Positions 1 through 7,339 of a stretch of DNA of 11,625 nucleotides are shown piece after piece. Under the pieces are notes generated by a model. It was not told where the DNA came from. It saw only the letters and a list, made by a program, of their open reading frames with translations, and searched no databases. Both the position numbers and the translations under genes were made by a program. The stretch comes from Verrucomicrobiota bacterium (GTDB lineage: Bacteria; Verrucomicrobiota; Verrucomicrobiia; Verrucomicrobiales; Verrucomicrobiaceae). Where the stretch lies: positions 1 through 11,625 of the forward strand of contig VFKY01000113.1 of NCBI GenBank assembly GCA_009885275.1, read 5' to 3'. How positions within the stretch are numbered: the first letter of the stretch is position 1; each line of letters opens with the position of its first letter.

Positions 1-6
1 GCCGAA

Positions 7-92
7 GGCATCAAAGCGATTAGCCGGTGGTTGAGTGCAACGACACCACCGGTTAAGATGGAAAAACCGAATGCATCCCAAAGGGATGCCAG
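7..92. repeat. Palindromic intergenic repeat, PVC-type (probable)
   Basis: Two hairpins sit side by side. The first pairs 21-31 with 45-55 (core CCGGTGG at 24-30 and CCACCGG at 46-52, one G.T wobble, 13-base loop). The second is GCATCCC (73-79), AAA, GGGATGC (83-89), a perfect 7-bp stem with a 3-base loop. On the minus strand the first element reads ACCGGTGGTGTCG..., a pattern I associate with dispersed intergenic repeats in Verrucomicrobia and Planctomycetes. The palindromes are seen directly; membership of a dispersed family is recollection and inference. The element probably continues past the left edge of the window. A forward frame happens to be open through it, but it does not look like a protein gene. 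Confidence 0.5.
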
Positions 93-353
93 CCAACCCG
101 CTTCGCCATGTCCTCGACTATCTCTCGCTACATTCGTAGTGCCTTCTCGGATAGCGCTTTCGAAGTTGAGCGAACGTCATAAGTCTGGCACGGCGAAAAA
201 ATTACTGCCAGAGCGAAGCAAACGAGAGACGTTGCCCGCCTTTTCCACACTGTCTTGTTAAACGATCTCTGGGGGATGATAAAAAGATCATTTTTCGCCA
301 CAAGTTCACATGACCTTCACCGGAGTTTCATACGACACAGTTAGATTCTATGC
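93..353. other. Unassigned intergenic sequence upstream of the membrane-protein pair
   Basis: I see no gene here that I can support. One forward frame is open from the first base of the window to a stop at 259-261, but its peptide is basic and Ser-rich, has no recognisable domain, and runs through the palindromic repeat. A short AT-only hairpin (ATGAT 276-280, loop, ATCAT 287-291, then TTTT) resembles a weak terminator but has no gene in front of it. The promoter for the gene at 354 should lie in this stretch, but no clear -35/-10 pair could be picked out. Confidence 0.4.
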
Positions 354-1169
354 ATGTTGTTGATTGAATCTCTGGCTTCTACTCTGAAAGCACTTGCTCA
401 TGGTGAACCCAGAACCCTGACTCTGGAACTACAAAGACCGCCAACTTGGCGCTCATTATCTCCGCTGGTGATTGCCATCGTGAGCGGTTGCGCTGCCTAT
501 GGCTTTTCGATCGGACTATGGAGAGCCCCACTTCAGGGTCTGTATGTTGCCATCAAAATGCCTCTGCTCATCTTCACGACCCTGCTCGTGAATGGACTGC
601 TCAACGGCATGCTGGGACTTTTGCTCGGCAGTGGTCTTTCATTTCGGCAAACTCTACAAGCCTGCCTGATGAGCTTTGCCATCTTCAGTCTCATCGTCGG
701 ATCACTCAGCCCTATCGCCATCGCCATGGTGCTTGACGCCCCTTCTTCAAGTGCACCTGAAGCTTCAGTATGGTATCGGACCATCCTCCTGACCCATACA
801 ACGATCATTGCCTTTGCCGGCATCGTGGCGAATCATAAATTGCTGCGATTGATTCAAGTTTTCTCGGGTAATACCTCTACAGGATGGCGCACCTTGATGG
901 CATGGCTCGCCGGCAATCTGTTTGTGGGAGCGCAACTCTCTTACAACCTGCGCCCCTTCTTCGGCAATCCAAGGTTGCCTATCGAGTTCCTCCGCCCCCA
1001 CCCTTTTCAAGGCAGCTTTTATGAGTCGGTCTGGTCCATGATCATAGCGTCTATGCCCGGCGGTATGGCCAGCATGGTCACGTCATGGATCATCGTCATA
1101 ACTCTCAGCGTCACCATTTTCATGATCTTTCGTCTCCTCATCGAAAGAAATACCTCATCTGCAAACTAA
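354..1169 (+). CDS. Polytopic membrane protein of unknown function (paralog A)
   Basis: This is a 271-residue protein of unrecognised function. A cytoplasmic-looking N-terminus of about 35 residues is followed by roughly six hydrophobic segments near residues 36-55, 66-92, 102-127, 143-165, 178-196 and 241-262, so it should sit in the inner membrane. Visible landmarks are LWRAPL (55-60) and QLSYNLRPFFG (194-204). Both have counterparts in the next gene, which has the same hydrophobic layout, so the two are probably diverged tandem duplicates. After the second landmark it has a PIEFLRPHPFQGSFYESV segment (209-226) and one more helix that the partner lacks. The start is the first in-frame ATG; a GGAG about 28 bases upstream is too far away for a normal ribosome site. 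A 21-base gap to the next gene suggests co-transcription. I see no catalytic motif, so a transporter, sensor or scaffold role cannot be distinguished. Confidence 0.8.
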   Translation: MLLIESLASTLKALAHGEPRTLTLELQRPPTWRSLSPLVIAIVSGCAAYGFSIGLWRAPLQGLYVAIKMPLLIFTTLLVNGLLNGMLGLLLGSGLSFRQTLQACLMSFAIFSLIVGSLSPIAIAMVLDAPSSSAPEASVWYRTILLTHTTIIAFAGIVANHKLLRLIQVFSGNTSTGWRTLMAWLAGNLFVGAQLSYNLRPFFGNPRLPIEFLRPHPFQGSFYESVWSMIIASMPGGMASMVTSWIIVITLSVTIFMIFRLLIERNTSSAN

Positions 1170-1190
1170 AAACCAAACCATAACAAACCT

Positions 1191-1913
1191 ATGCATACCC
1201 AAACGCCCCCTCCACTTCCCACTGATCCCATGCACCTCCAACCCATGGAAGGCTCGATCACTTTATTCGGTGTCATTGAATCCCTACTGAAGCAACCTGG
1301 CCGTGTCTTATATGAATGTCGCAACGGCAATCTTCTGGTGCCGATTTTTATGCTGTTAAACACGCTTGCTTGCTTGGGACTCTTCGGGCTTTTGCTCGGT
1401 GCCTTTTCCGGTGGAGTCCAACTGTGGGCGGCTCCTTTAAAAGTGTCCGCTGGCACAATGGTCGCAATGATGATCTGCCTGCCCAGTCTATACATCTTCA
1501 GCGCTCTCAGTGGAGTCGATGCAAAAATCAGTCATATCGCTGGCTTACTACTCGCGTCCGTGTCTGTGACCGGACTTCTCTTGCTGGGATTTGCGCCCGT
1601 ACTCTGGGTCTTCTCGGCCTCGACAGAGTCGGTGGGATTTATGGGGATCCTCGCCGTCTCCTTCTGGTTAATCGCTCTGTTTTTCGGTGCCCGACTGTTA
1701 CTCAATGCGGCGAGCAGTTTCGGTCTTCAATCCTCGGGCTACCTCAAGCTATGGCTCGGCATCTTCGTCATCGTCACCCTTCAGATGTCCACTTCCATTC
1801 GCCCGATCATTGGCAAAGCGGATACTTTGTTACCAACGCAAAAACGATTCTTTGTCCATCATTGGATGCAGAGCTTTGCAAGTGAGACTCGGGAAGCGAT
1901 CAAGGAAGACTAA
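1191..1913 (+). CDS. Polytopic membrane protein of unknown function (paralog B)
   Basis: This 240-residue protein starts with a Pro-rich, polar stretch (residues 1-20) and carries about five hydrophobic segments near 48-70, 82-106, 113-143, 147-172 and 184-202. It shares with the preceding gene an LWAAPL motif (79-84, against LWRAPL) and QMSTSIRPIIG (198-208, against QLSYNLRPFFG), in the same order and membrane context. It ends shortly after the second motif with a charged tail (SETREAIKED) and lacks the extra C-terminal helix of its neighbour. Similarity between the two is therefore structural plus short motifs rather than high overall identity. Function is not recognised. The leader before the ATG is A/C-rich with no Shine-Dalgarno. 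The 21-base spacing argues that the two proteins are made together and might form a heteromeric complex; that last point is inference. Confidence 0.8.
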   Translation: MHTQTPPPLPTDPMHLQPMEGSITLFGVIESLLKQPGRVLYECRNGNLLVPIFMLLNTLACLGLFGLLLGAFSGGVQLWAAPLKVSAGTMVAMMICLPSLYIFSALSGVDAKISHIAGLLLASVSVTGLLLLGFAPVLWVFSASTESVGFMGILAVSFWLIALFFGARLLLNAASSFGLQSSGYLKLWLGIFVIVTLQMSTSIRPIIGKADTLLPTQKRFFVHHWMQSFASETREAIKED

Positions 1914-2021
1914 TTTTATCTATTCATTGGCATGACTGTATGCTCAAATAGCAACGTTCTTTGCTCGATGTCCGCTCTTTGCAAGACTTGTGATGTCGCT
2001 GCAGACTCATCTTTGTCTTGT

Positions 2022-2375
2022 ATGAATACATTTTTTGCAACACCGACGCTGGCTATATCAGCGCTAATTTTCTTAGCCACGATTAACGCAATCATCGCCA
2101 CTTTATCCTTTGATAAACTGGTAAAGGAATTACACCGCAATTACCCCATAAAATGGGAGAAACTAGGTTCTCCATGTGGATTTATCTGGCGCCCAACAAT
2201 GATTCGCAGCTTCAGTAGGCAGGATGCACGGCAACAACTTTTATGGGAGATTTCATTCGGCAGTCCACCTGATTGGGTGAAGTCTGATTCAAAACTGATC
2301 AGACTCTGCCGCCTTTATCGTTGGTCAAACATTTTGGGCTTAGCGCTTGTAATCACAAGCGCATTTCTTTTCTAA
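2022..2375 (+). CDS. Small two-helix membrane protein, unknown function
   Basis: From the ATG at 2022 this is 117 residues: a hydrophobic segment near 9-28, a polar middle region with PCGFIWRP and FGSPPDWVKSDSKL motifs, and a C-terminal hydrophobic segment at about 103-117 that runs to the last residue. The layout resembles small bitopic envelope proteins, but I cannot name the family. The same frame is open back to an ATG at 1932, which would add 30 residues containing five cysteines. I prefer 2022 because the membrane segment then begins close to the start, but neither site has a clear ribosome site. The gene follows the membrane-protein pair in the same direction and converges on the RNA methyltransferase, with one base between the stop codons. 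Its last codons double as a terminator-like hairpin. Confidence 0.65.
   Translation: MNTFFATPTLAISALIFLATINAIIATLSFDKLVKELHRNYPIKWEKLGSPCGFIWRPTMIRSFSRQDARQQLLWEISFGSPPDWVKSDSKLIRLCRLYRWSNILGLALVITSAFLF
2343..2372 (+). terminator. Intrinsic terminator embedded in the 3' end of a coding region
   Basis: GCGCTTGT (2343-2350), a 4-base loop AATC, and ACAAGCGC (2355-2362) form a perfect 8-bp GC-rich stem, followed by ATTTCTTTTC. The T-rich tail is present only in the plus direction, so it should end transcripts from the membrane-protein genes on the left. It lies inside the last codons of the small gene that stops at 2375. Confidence 0.6.
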
Positions 2376-2376
2376 T

Positions 2377-3666
2377 CTACTCCTTTTGATCTGATTCTGC
2401 TGGAGTTTCCGCGGACGCAGTTTCACTCCTCACCAGTCTCGCCGCATAGAATCCATCAAAGCCTTCACGTTCCGGGCGCAGGTGCATCTGATCTTCGAGC
2501 GTCCATTCCTCACCGTGCTCTGCGAGAAAGGATTGCACTTGCTTTTCGTTCTCGCCAGGCAGCACGCTACAGGTGGCGTAAACAAGCTTGCCGCCGGGTT
2601 TGACCATGCGGGAGTGACTGCGGAGGATCTCGCCCTGCAAGGTCTGCAAACGGACAATCTCCTCTATGCTGAGCTTCCATTTGGCATCGGGATTACGACG
2701 TAACACGCCCATCCCACTGCAAGGAACATCGAGCAGAACGCGATCCGCAGATCGGGAAAGACGCTTAATCGATTTACTTCCTTCAATGAGACGGGTCTCC
2801 ATATTCCCAACACCATTGCGACGGGCACGACGGCTCAATTCATCGAGCTTCCGCTGATGCACATCCATCGAGATAATGCGGCCTTTGTTTTTCATCAACG
2901 CCGCGAGATGCAAGGTCTTGCCACCAGCACCAGCACAGGCATCAATCACTCTCATCCCTGGCTCCACTTGAAGAAAAGGCGAGACAAGTTGCGAGGAAGC
3001 ATCCTGCACTTCAAACCATCCTTCACGAAAAAGCGGGGAAGTGAAAATGTTCCGACGCTGTGACAACTTCAACGCATCGGTGACGCCCGTTACACGCGAT
3101 GATTCAACACCTTCGGTCGCCAATGCTTGCTGCAGATCCTCAACAGAGTGCTTCAACGTGTTAGCCCGAAGGAAGACATCAGCCGGTTCGTTCAAGGCTT
3201 CCAGAATAGACGACCACTCAGGGCCGAACTCCTGAAGTCCATACTCATACATCCAGTCGGGAACGGAATATTTCACAGCGGATGCGACTTCTTTTTCACG
3301 CTGCTGCCGAACACTCTCCACACTGACGCCGTGACACTCGACGAACTGCGGGATTTCCCCTGTTTGATTGATCCAATAAGCCGCCCAGACAAGCCAAAAT
3401 CTCTGCTCTGTATAGAGCTCTTTTTGTAAGCACTCGGCATCCGGTAATCCCGCCAAATGCCAGTTCCAACGCCACCAGCGCACATTGTCATAGACGCTCT
3501 CAGCAAAGAGGCGCCGATCCCGTGCGCCCCACTTTGGATGCGCCTTCATGGTGCGCTCGATCACCTTGTCCGCATAGCGTCCATGAATAAAAATATCCGC
3601 CAATGCGGTAATGATCTGGGAGATAAGATGGAAATGAAGCTTCACGAGTTGCCTAGCGACTACCAC
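2377..3666 (-). CDS. RsmB/NOP-family RNA (cytosine-5) methyltransferase
   Basis: This predicted SAM-dependent enzyme transfers a methyl group to C5 of a cytosine in RNA, most likely 16S rRNA as in RsmB. At 429 residues it matches the length of E. coli RsmB. Residues about 1-150 look like the NusB-type N-terminal RNA-binding region (RYADKVIE... ARDRRLFAESVYDNVRWW). Family signatures then follow: EVQDASSQL (219-227), the SAM-binding loop DACAGAGGKT (242-251), DVPCSG (313-318) with the product-release Cys316, and YATCS (363-367) with the nucleophile Cys366. The start is a GTG at 3666; a second in-frame GTG at 3645 would give MKLHFHLISQ and is a reasonable alternative. An ATG at 3679 is out of frame. 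The gene is divergent from serS. The exact target base cannot be assigned from sequence, so I give no gene symbol. Confidence 0.9.
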   Translation of the reverse strand: MVVARQLVKLHFHLISQIITALADIFIHGRYADKVIERTMKAHPKWGARDRRLFAESVYDNVRWWRWNWHLAGLPDAECLQKELYTEQRFWLVWAAYWINQTGEIPQFVECHGVSVESVRQQREKEVASAVKYSVPDWMYEYGLQEFGPEWSSILEALNEPADVFLRANTLKHSVEDLQQALATEGVESSRVTGVTDALKLSQRRNIFTSPLFREGWFEVQDASSQLVSPFLQVEPGMRVIDACAGAGGKTLHLAALMKNKGRIISMDVHQRKLDELSRRARRNGVGNMETRLIEGSKSIKRLSRSADRVLLDVPCSGMGVLRRNPDAKWKLSIEEIVRLQTLQGEILRSHSRMVKPGGKLVYATCSVLPGENEKQVQSFLAEHGEEWTLEDQMHLRPEREGFDGFYAARLVRSETASAETPAESDQKE

Positions 3667-3818
3667 CGATGCGAGCCATGCGCCAATCTTTTAGAGAGGT
3701 AAGATGAAAGGCTCAATACCAAGGTGTTTCAGTTTTTAGCATTCAACTTTTCACTTATCGATTATTCACTTCCCTACCCATTCGACATTTTCCAAACCCT
3801 CGCTAGGATTCGCGGTCT
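3667..3818. promoter_or_regulatory. Divergent intergenic region between methyltransferase gene and serS
   Basis: This 152-base spacer must hold promoters for both flanking genes unless they are transcribed from elsewhere. The serS side is pyrimidine-rich and includes AACTTTTCACTTATC (3745-3759), which matches 13 of 15 bases of CACTTTTTACTTATC at 9441-9455 in front of sdhB. A TAGGA at 3804-3808 lies 10 bases before the serS ATG and is the nearest thing to a Shine-Dalgarno in the window. I see no T-box specifier/antiterminator structure and no confident -35/-10 pair. Confidence 0.35.
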
Positions 3819-5090
3819 ATGCTCGATATTCGCCTCCTCCGTGAAAAGCCCGATTATGTGAAGGAACGCCTCGCCCTGCGCGGCGGTGATTTTGCGGCGA
3901 TGGTGGACTCCGTGCTGGCTATTGATGAACATCGCAGGGCCGCAGAGACGGAGCGTCAAGGGCTTCAAAGCGAGCGTAATCGCATGAGCAAAGAGATCGG
4001 CATTGCCAAAAAGAATGGCGAAGATACCAGCGCGATCGAAACGCAAGTACGCGGCAAAGGAGATCGCATTGAAGAAATAGGCCGGGAAGCGGATGCTCTA
4101 GATTTACAGCAACGCGATATCATGCTGAGCATTCCCAACCTTCCGCATGATGCCTGTCCAGTTGGAGAAACAGCAGAGCAAAATCCCGAGGTGCGTGTCT
4201 GGGGTGAAAAGCCCGTCTACAACTTTGCCCCCAAAGATCATGTCGAACTTGGAGCGCAACATGGCTTGATCGACTTTGAGGCCGGCGCGAAAATCACTGG
4301 TAGCGCTTTTGTCGTCTATCGTCATCACGGCGCAAAATTGGAACGCTCCCTCATCAATTTTCTGCTTGATCTCCACACGGAAGAACACGGTTACACCGAA
4401 GTAAATACCCCCTTCCTCGTCAAAGCGGAGGCGCTGGTTGGTACCACGCAGTTGCCAAAATTTGCCGACCAAGTCTTCCACTGTGAAAACGATAATCTCT
4501 ACCTCGTGCCAACCGCTGAAGTTCCGGTGACGAATCTACACCGCGAAGAAATCGTCAAACTCGATCAACTCCCTATTTGCTACACCGCCTACACCCCTTG
4601 CTTCCGCCGTGAAGCCGGTTCGTCAGGACTTGGTACCCGAGGCTTAATACGCATGCACCAGTTCGACAAGATCGAGCTCGTTAAAATCACAACGCCTGAA
4701 ACCTCGATGGCAGAGCTGGAGAAGCTGACCTTGAACGCGGAGAAAGTGCTGCAAATTCTCGGACTGCATTACCGTGTCATCGAGCTGTGCACCGGCGACA
4801 TCGGCTTCGGTTCTGCGCTGACTTATGACATCGAAGTATGGGCTCCAGGCCAAGGCACGTATCTTGAGGTTTCCAGTTGCAGTAATTTCGGCGACTATCA
4901 GGCACGGCGCATGAACCTCCGTTACAAAGATGAAAATGGAAAAAACCGCTTCTGCCACACGCTCAATGGTTCAGGCACCGCTCTGGCTAGACTCTTTGTC
5001 GCGCTCGTCGAAACATACCAACAAGCCGATGGCAGCATCAAAATCCCAGCACCGCTCCAAAGATACTTTGGCAAAGAAACGATTGAGTGA
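3819..5090 (+). CDS. serS: Seryl-tRNA synthetase
   Basis: This class II aminoacyl-tRNA synthetase charges tRNA-Ser (and tRNA-Sec where present) with serine in the cytoplasm, using ATP. Its 423 residues are the normal bacterial length. Residues about 1-105 form the N-terminal tRNA-binding arm, starting MLDIRLLREKPDYVKERL and containing a long charged coiled-coil stretch. The catalytic domain shows motif 1 around 174-201, TAEVP (232-236) in the serine pocket, motif 2 FRREAGSSGLGTRGL (262-276) continuing into MHQFDKIELV, and motif 3 LNGSGTALARL (382-392). No key residue appears to be missing. The ATG at 3819 fits the family N-terminus exactly and has a TAGGA 10 bases upstream. The 3' end overlaps the probable tilS start, which suggests one transcript serving two tRNA functions. 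Confidence 0.98.
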   Translation: MLDIRLLREKPDYVKERLALRGGDFAAMVDSVLAIDEHRRAAETERQGLQSERNRMSKEIGIAKKNGEDTSAIETQVRGKGDRIEEIGREADALDLQQRDIMLSIPNLPHDACPVGETAEQNPEVRVWGEKPVYNFAPKDHVELGAQHGLIDFEAGAKITGSAFVVYRHHGAKLERSLINFLLDLHTEEHGYTEVNTPFLVKAEALVGTTQLPKFADQVFHCENDNLYLVPTAEVPVTNLHREEIVKLDQLPICYTAYTPCFRREAGSSGLGTRGLIRMHQFDKIELVKITTPETSMAELEKLTLNAEKVLQILGLHYRVIELCTGDIGFGSALTYDIEVWAPGQGTYLEVSSCSNFGDYQARRMNLRYKDENGKNRFCHTLNGSGTALARLFVALVETYQQADGSIKIPAPLQRYFGKETIE

Positions 5091-6114
5091 AGCAACGAAA
5101 CGCTCTTCCGCTTCAACACTGGAGCGTGTAGCATCGGCATCTCTCGTATCGATTGTCGCAAAGCATCCCAGGTTATCTGCCAAGCACGCCCATCTTATCG
5201 GACTCTCTGGAGGTCGTGATTCCGTCGCGCTGCTTCATTTTCTCGTCAGTCAGGGCTATAAAAAACTGATCATCTGTCATGTAAACCATGGCCTGCGCGG
5301 CAGGGAATCGGGACAGGATGCGGCCTTTGTGCAGCGACTCGCAAAACGCTATCAGCTTCCCTATGAAGCTCATCGTGCAGATGTTCGCAAGCGCGCATCA
5401 GAAACAAAATCATCATTGGAAACAGCGGGTCGCGATGAACGCTTGGATTTTTTTCTAACCGCGGCCAGAAAGCATCACTGTCGATCCGTATTTCTCGCGC
5501 ATCATGCCGATGACGATGCCGAAACGGTACTGCATAACCTCTTTCGCGGCTCAGGTTTACAAGGCGTGGCCGGCATGAAGACCGTGCATGAGACGGTCAA
5601 CGGTTTACGGTTGGTGCGACCGTTGCTTGAAGTTACACGACAAGACATCAACAATTACATCGACGCACATAAGCTCCCCTATCGTGAGGACTCCAGCAAT
5701 CAATCGACAGAGCACACTCGCAATCGCATCCGGCATGAACTTCTCCCGCTGCTTTGTGATCTCTTTCAACGTGATGTCTCGCCTCTTTTGAAACGCTTCT
5801 CGACATTGGCAGCACGCGATCACTCTTTTATCAATGCACTATCGCAAGACTTCGCCATCCAGCACGCAGTCTTCAATGAAGATGGGAGCCTTCGATTAAG
5901 AGCCGAATTTAAGAAAGCCCATCCCGCCATTCAATCGCGCATCATTCATCGCTGGCTGACAGAAGCGCATGAAGTACCAAAAATTGGGCAGCGTGAAATT
6001 GATGCCGCATTGAGCATGTTACAGTCGAACGGTCCCGCCAAGATCAACCTTTCTGGCGACAGACATCTGCGACGCAAAGCGGGGCGACTTATCGTCTCAC
6101 AGGCAATTTCATGA
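5083..6114 (+). CDS. tilS: tRNA(Ile)-lysidine synthetase
   Basis: TilS converts C34 of the CAU-anticodon tRNA-Ile to lysidine with ATP and lysine, so that AUA is read as isoleucine; it is essential in nearly all bacteria. From the TTG at 5083 it is 343 residues. The PP-loop motif is SGGRDS (42-47), followed by CHVNHGLRG (65-73), LAHHADDDAETVLHNLFRGSG (138-158) and a TRNRIRHELLPLL signature. The start is uncertain. The frame is open back to 4930 inside serS, with an ATG at 5029 and TTGs at 5068 and 5083. I chose 5083 because it gives an 8-base overlap with the serS stop and residues before the PP-loop of typical length; the upstream part reads as a serS shadow. The protein ends soon after NLSGDRHLRRKAGRLIV, so it appears to lack the full C-terminal domain of the longer (about 430-residue) E. 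coli enzyme and resembles the short form known from Aquifex. Confidence 0.93.
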   Translation: MSEATKRSSASTLERVASASLVSIVAKHPRLSAKHAHLIGLSGGRDSVALLHFLVSQGYKKLIICHVNHGLRGRESGQDAAFVQRLAKRYQLPYEAHRADVRKRASETKSSLETAGRDERLDFFLTAARKHHCRSVFLAHHADDDAETVLHNLFRGSGLQGVAGMKTVHETVNGLRLVRPLLEVTRQDINNYIDAHKLPYREDSSNQSTEHTRNRIRHELLPLLCDLFQRDVSPLLKRFSTLAARDHSFINALSQDFAIQHAVFNEDGSLRLRAEFKKAHPAIQSRIIHRWLTEAHEVPKIGQREIDAALSMLQSNGPAKINLSGDRHLRRKAGRLIVSQAIS

Positions 6115-6202
6115 AATCGTTTTATCAAAACACTTTTCAGACGCGTGATCATGCTTCAAAATACATTTCATTTCACTGCTTAACCTTTCACCTCCCCACA
6201 CT

Positions 6203-6511
6203 ATGATTCACAACGTCTATTTCTGGCTCAAAAAGGACCTCACTGTCGAACAGCGTTCAAGCGTTGAAAAAGAACTGATTAGACTGCTTGAAATTCCCTA
6301 TCTAGAACACGGATTCGTGGGCAAACCTGCCGCAACGGAACATCGGCCTGTTACCGATCATTCCTTTGATTACTCTCTGACGCTACACTTCAAAAACCTT
6401 GAAGATCACGAATACTACCAAAAGCAATGCGAGCGACACCTTCACTTCATCAGCACCTGTAAGACTTTCTGGGATCGGGTCATCATTTATGATAATTCAC
6501 CAGTTCATTAA
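6203..6511 (+). CDS. Dabb (stress-responsive alpha/beta barrel) domain protein
   Basis: This 102-residue protein is a single ferredoxin-like alpha/beta barrel unit of the Dabb family. It opens with the characteristic MIHNVYFWLK strand, has a helix containing SSVEKELIRLL, the central strand FDYSLTLHFKNLEDHEYYQKQCERHLHF, and a closing strand DRVIIYDN. Such proteins are usually small cytoplasmic dimers with a hydrophobic pocket. Some relatives are enzymes (olivetolic acid cyclase, fluoroacetaldehyde-type monooxygenase folds), but most bacterial members have no assigned reaction and I cannot give one here. The ATG follows a C/T-rich leader with no Shine-Dalgarno, 88 bases after tilS and 98 bases before sdhC. 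Nothing visible links it functionally to either neighbour. Confidence 0.88.
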   Translation: MIHNVYFWLKKDLTVEQRSSVEKELIRLLEIPYLEHGFVGKPAATEHRPVTDHSFDYSLTLHFKNLEDHEYYQKQCERHLHFISTCKTFWDRVIIYDNSPVH

Positions 6512-6609
6512 TGACCTTATTTGTTGAAAAATACAATGCCTCGCCTTGCGCAGCGCGAGCGTATGTTCATGGTAGAGCTTCCTTTCATTGATGATTCTAG
6601 AGTTGATAT

Positions 6610-7311
6610 ATGAGCGCCTTATTTAAGTCCCTTTCAGTGTTTCTTGCATCGTCCGTTGGCAAGAAAATCCTTGTAGCCCTCACGGGTGCAGCTCTCGTCG
6701 TTTTTGTTCTAGGTCACCTTATAGGAAACCTGCTCATCTTTGCAGGTGCTGACGCCATTAATGAATACGGACACTTTCTCCAAACCGCTGGTCACGGCGC
6801 GTTAGTCTGGGTAGCACGCATCGGACTTCTCACCTGTGTTTTAATACACATTGTCCTGACCATCAAGCTGACTAAAGAAAACCGAGCCGCGCGTGAAGAT
6901 CGCTATGGATACAGTCACACTATTCAAGCCACGAAGTCCTCACGCTTCATGATCTTCAGCGGACTCATCGTCCTCGCTTTTATCGTTTATCACCTGCTTC
7001 ATTTTACACTTCATATCGGAAACAACTACAGCACACTAACGACTTCGATTCATGGTGAAACGGTGCATGACGTCTATCGCATGGTCATACAGGGTTTTTC
7101 ATGGTGGCCAGCTTCGGCTTTTTATATCTTTGCCATCTTGATGCTCTGCTCCCACTTGAGCCACGGTGTTTCCAGTATGTTCCAAACCCTCGGACTTGCG
7201 ACCCCAAGAACTTGGCCATTGCTCCAGAAGATCAGCATCATTTACGCAGCGATCATCTTCATCGGCAACTCTTCCATTCCGCTCGCCGTGCTTCTTGGTT
7301 TTGTGAAGTAA
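6610..7311 (+). CDS. sdhC: Succinate dehydrogenase cytochrome b subunit (diheme type)
   Basis: This membrane anchor of succinate:quinone oxidoreductase binds heme b and passes electrons from SdhB to quinone. It is 233 residues with five hydrophobic segments near 22-45, 68-88, 113-135, 165-185 and 207-230. That matches the fused cytochrome b558 type found in Bacillus, Bacteroidetes and Wolinella-like complexes, which needs no SdhD. Candidate heme-ligand histidines are H36 (GHLIGN), H80, H128/H131/H135 (YHLLHFTLH) and H182/H185 (SHLSHG); which four serve as ligands cannot be settled by eye. The [15 protein letters not shown] motif is typical of the family. This type commonly works with menaquinone (family knowledge, not proven here). 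It is the first gene of the sdhCAB set, 28 bases ahead of sdhA. Confidence 0.95.
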   Translation: MSALFKSLSVFLASSVGKKILVALTGAALVVFVLGHLIGNLLIFAGADAINEYGHFLQTAGHGALVWVARIGLLTCVLIHIVLTIKLTKENRAAREDRYGYSHTIQATKSSRFMIFSGLIVLAFIVYHLLHFTLHIGNNYSTLTTSIHGETVHDVYRMVIQGFSWWPASAFYIFAILMLCSHLSHGVSSMFQTLGLATPRTWPLLQKISIIYAAIIFIGNSSIPLAVLLGFVK

Positions 7312-7339
7312 TCATTTATCACGTTCCATTCTCTACGCC

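Noticed and set aside
31..261. Open frame encoding a basic 76-residue peptide
   Set aside because: It runs through the palindromic repeat, has no domain or ribosome site, and its composition fits translated repeat DNA.
276..295. ATGAT/ATCAT hairpin with TTTT tail as a terminator
   Set aside because: It has a five-base AT-rich stem and no upstream gene that would need it.
3700..3818. T-box riboswitch ahead of serS
   Set aside because: No T-box consensus, specifier loop or antiterminator/terminator pair could be found in the leader.
4930..5082. Extended N-terminus for tilS beginning inside serS
   Set aside because: The overlapping stretch is the serS motif 3 region read in another frame, and TilS proteins normally begin shortly before the PP-loop.
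6119..6131. GTTTT-ATC-AAAAC inverted repeat after tilS
   Set aside because: The five-base stem is nearly all A/T, too weak for an intrinsic terminator.
6545..6559. GC-rich hairpin CTTGCGC/GCGCGAG between the Dabb gene and sdhC as a terminator
   Set aside because: The loop is only one to three bases and no T-tract follows. No convincing promoter was seen in this 98-base gap either.
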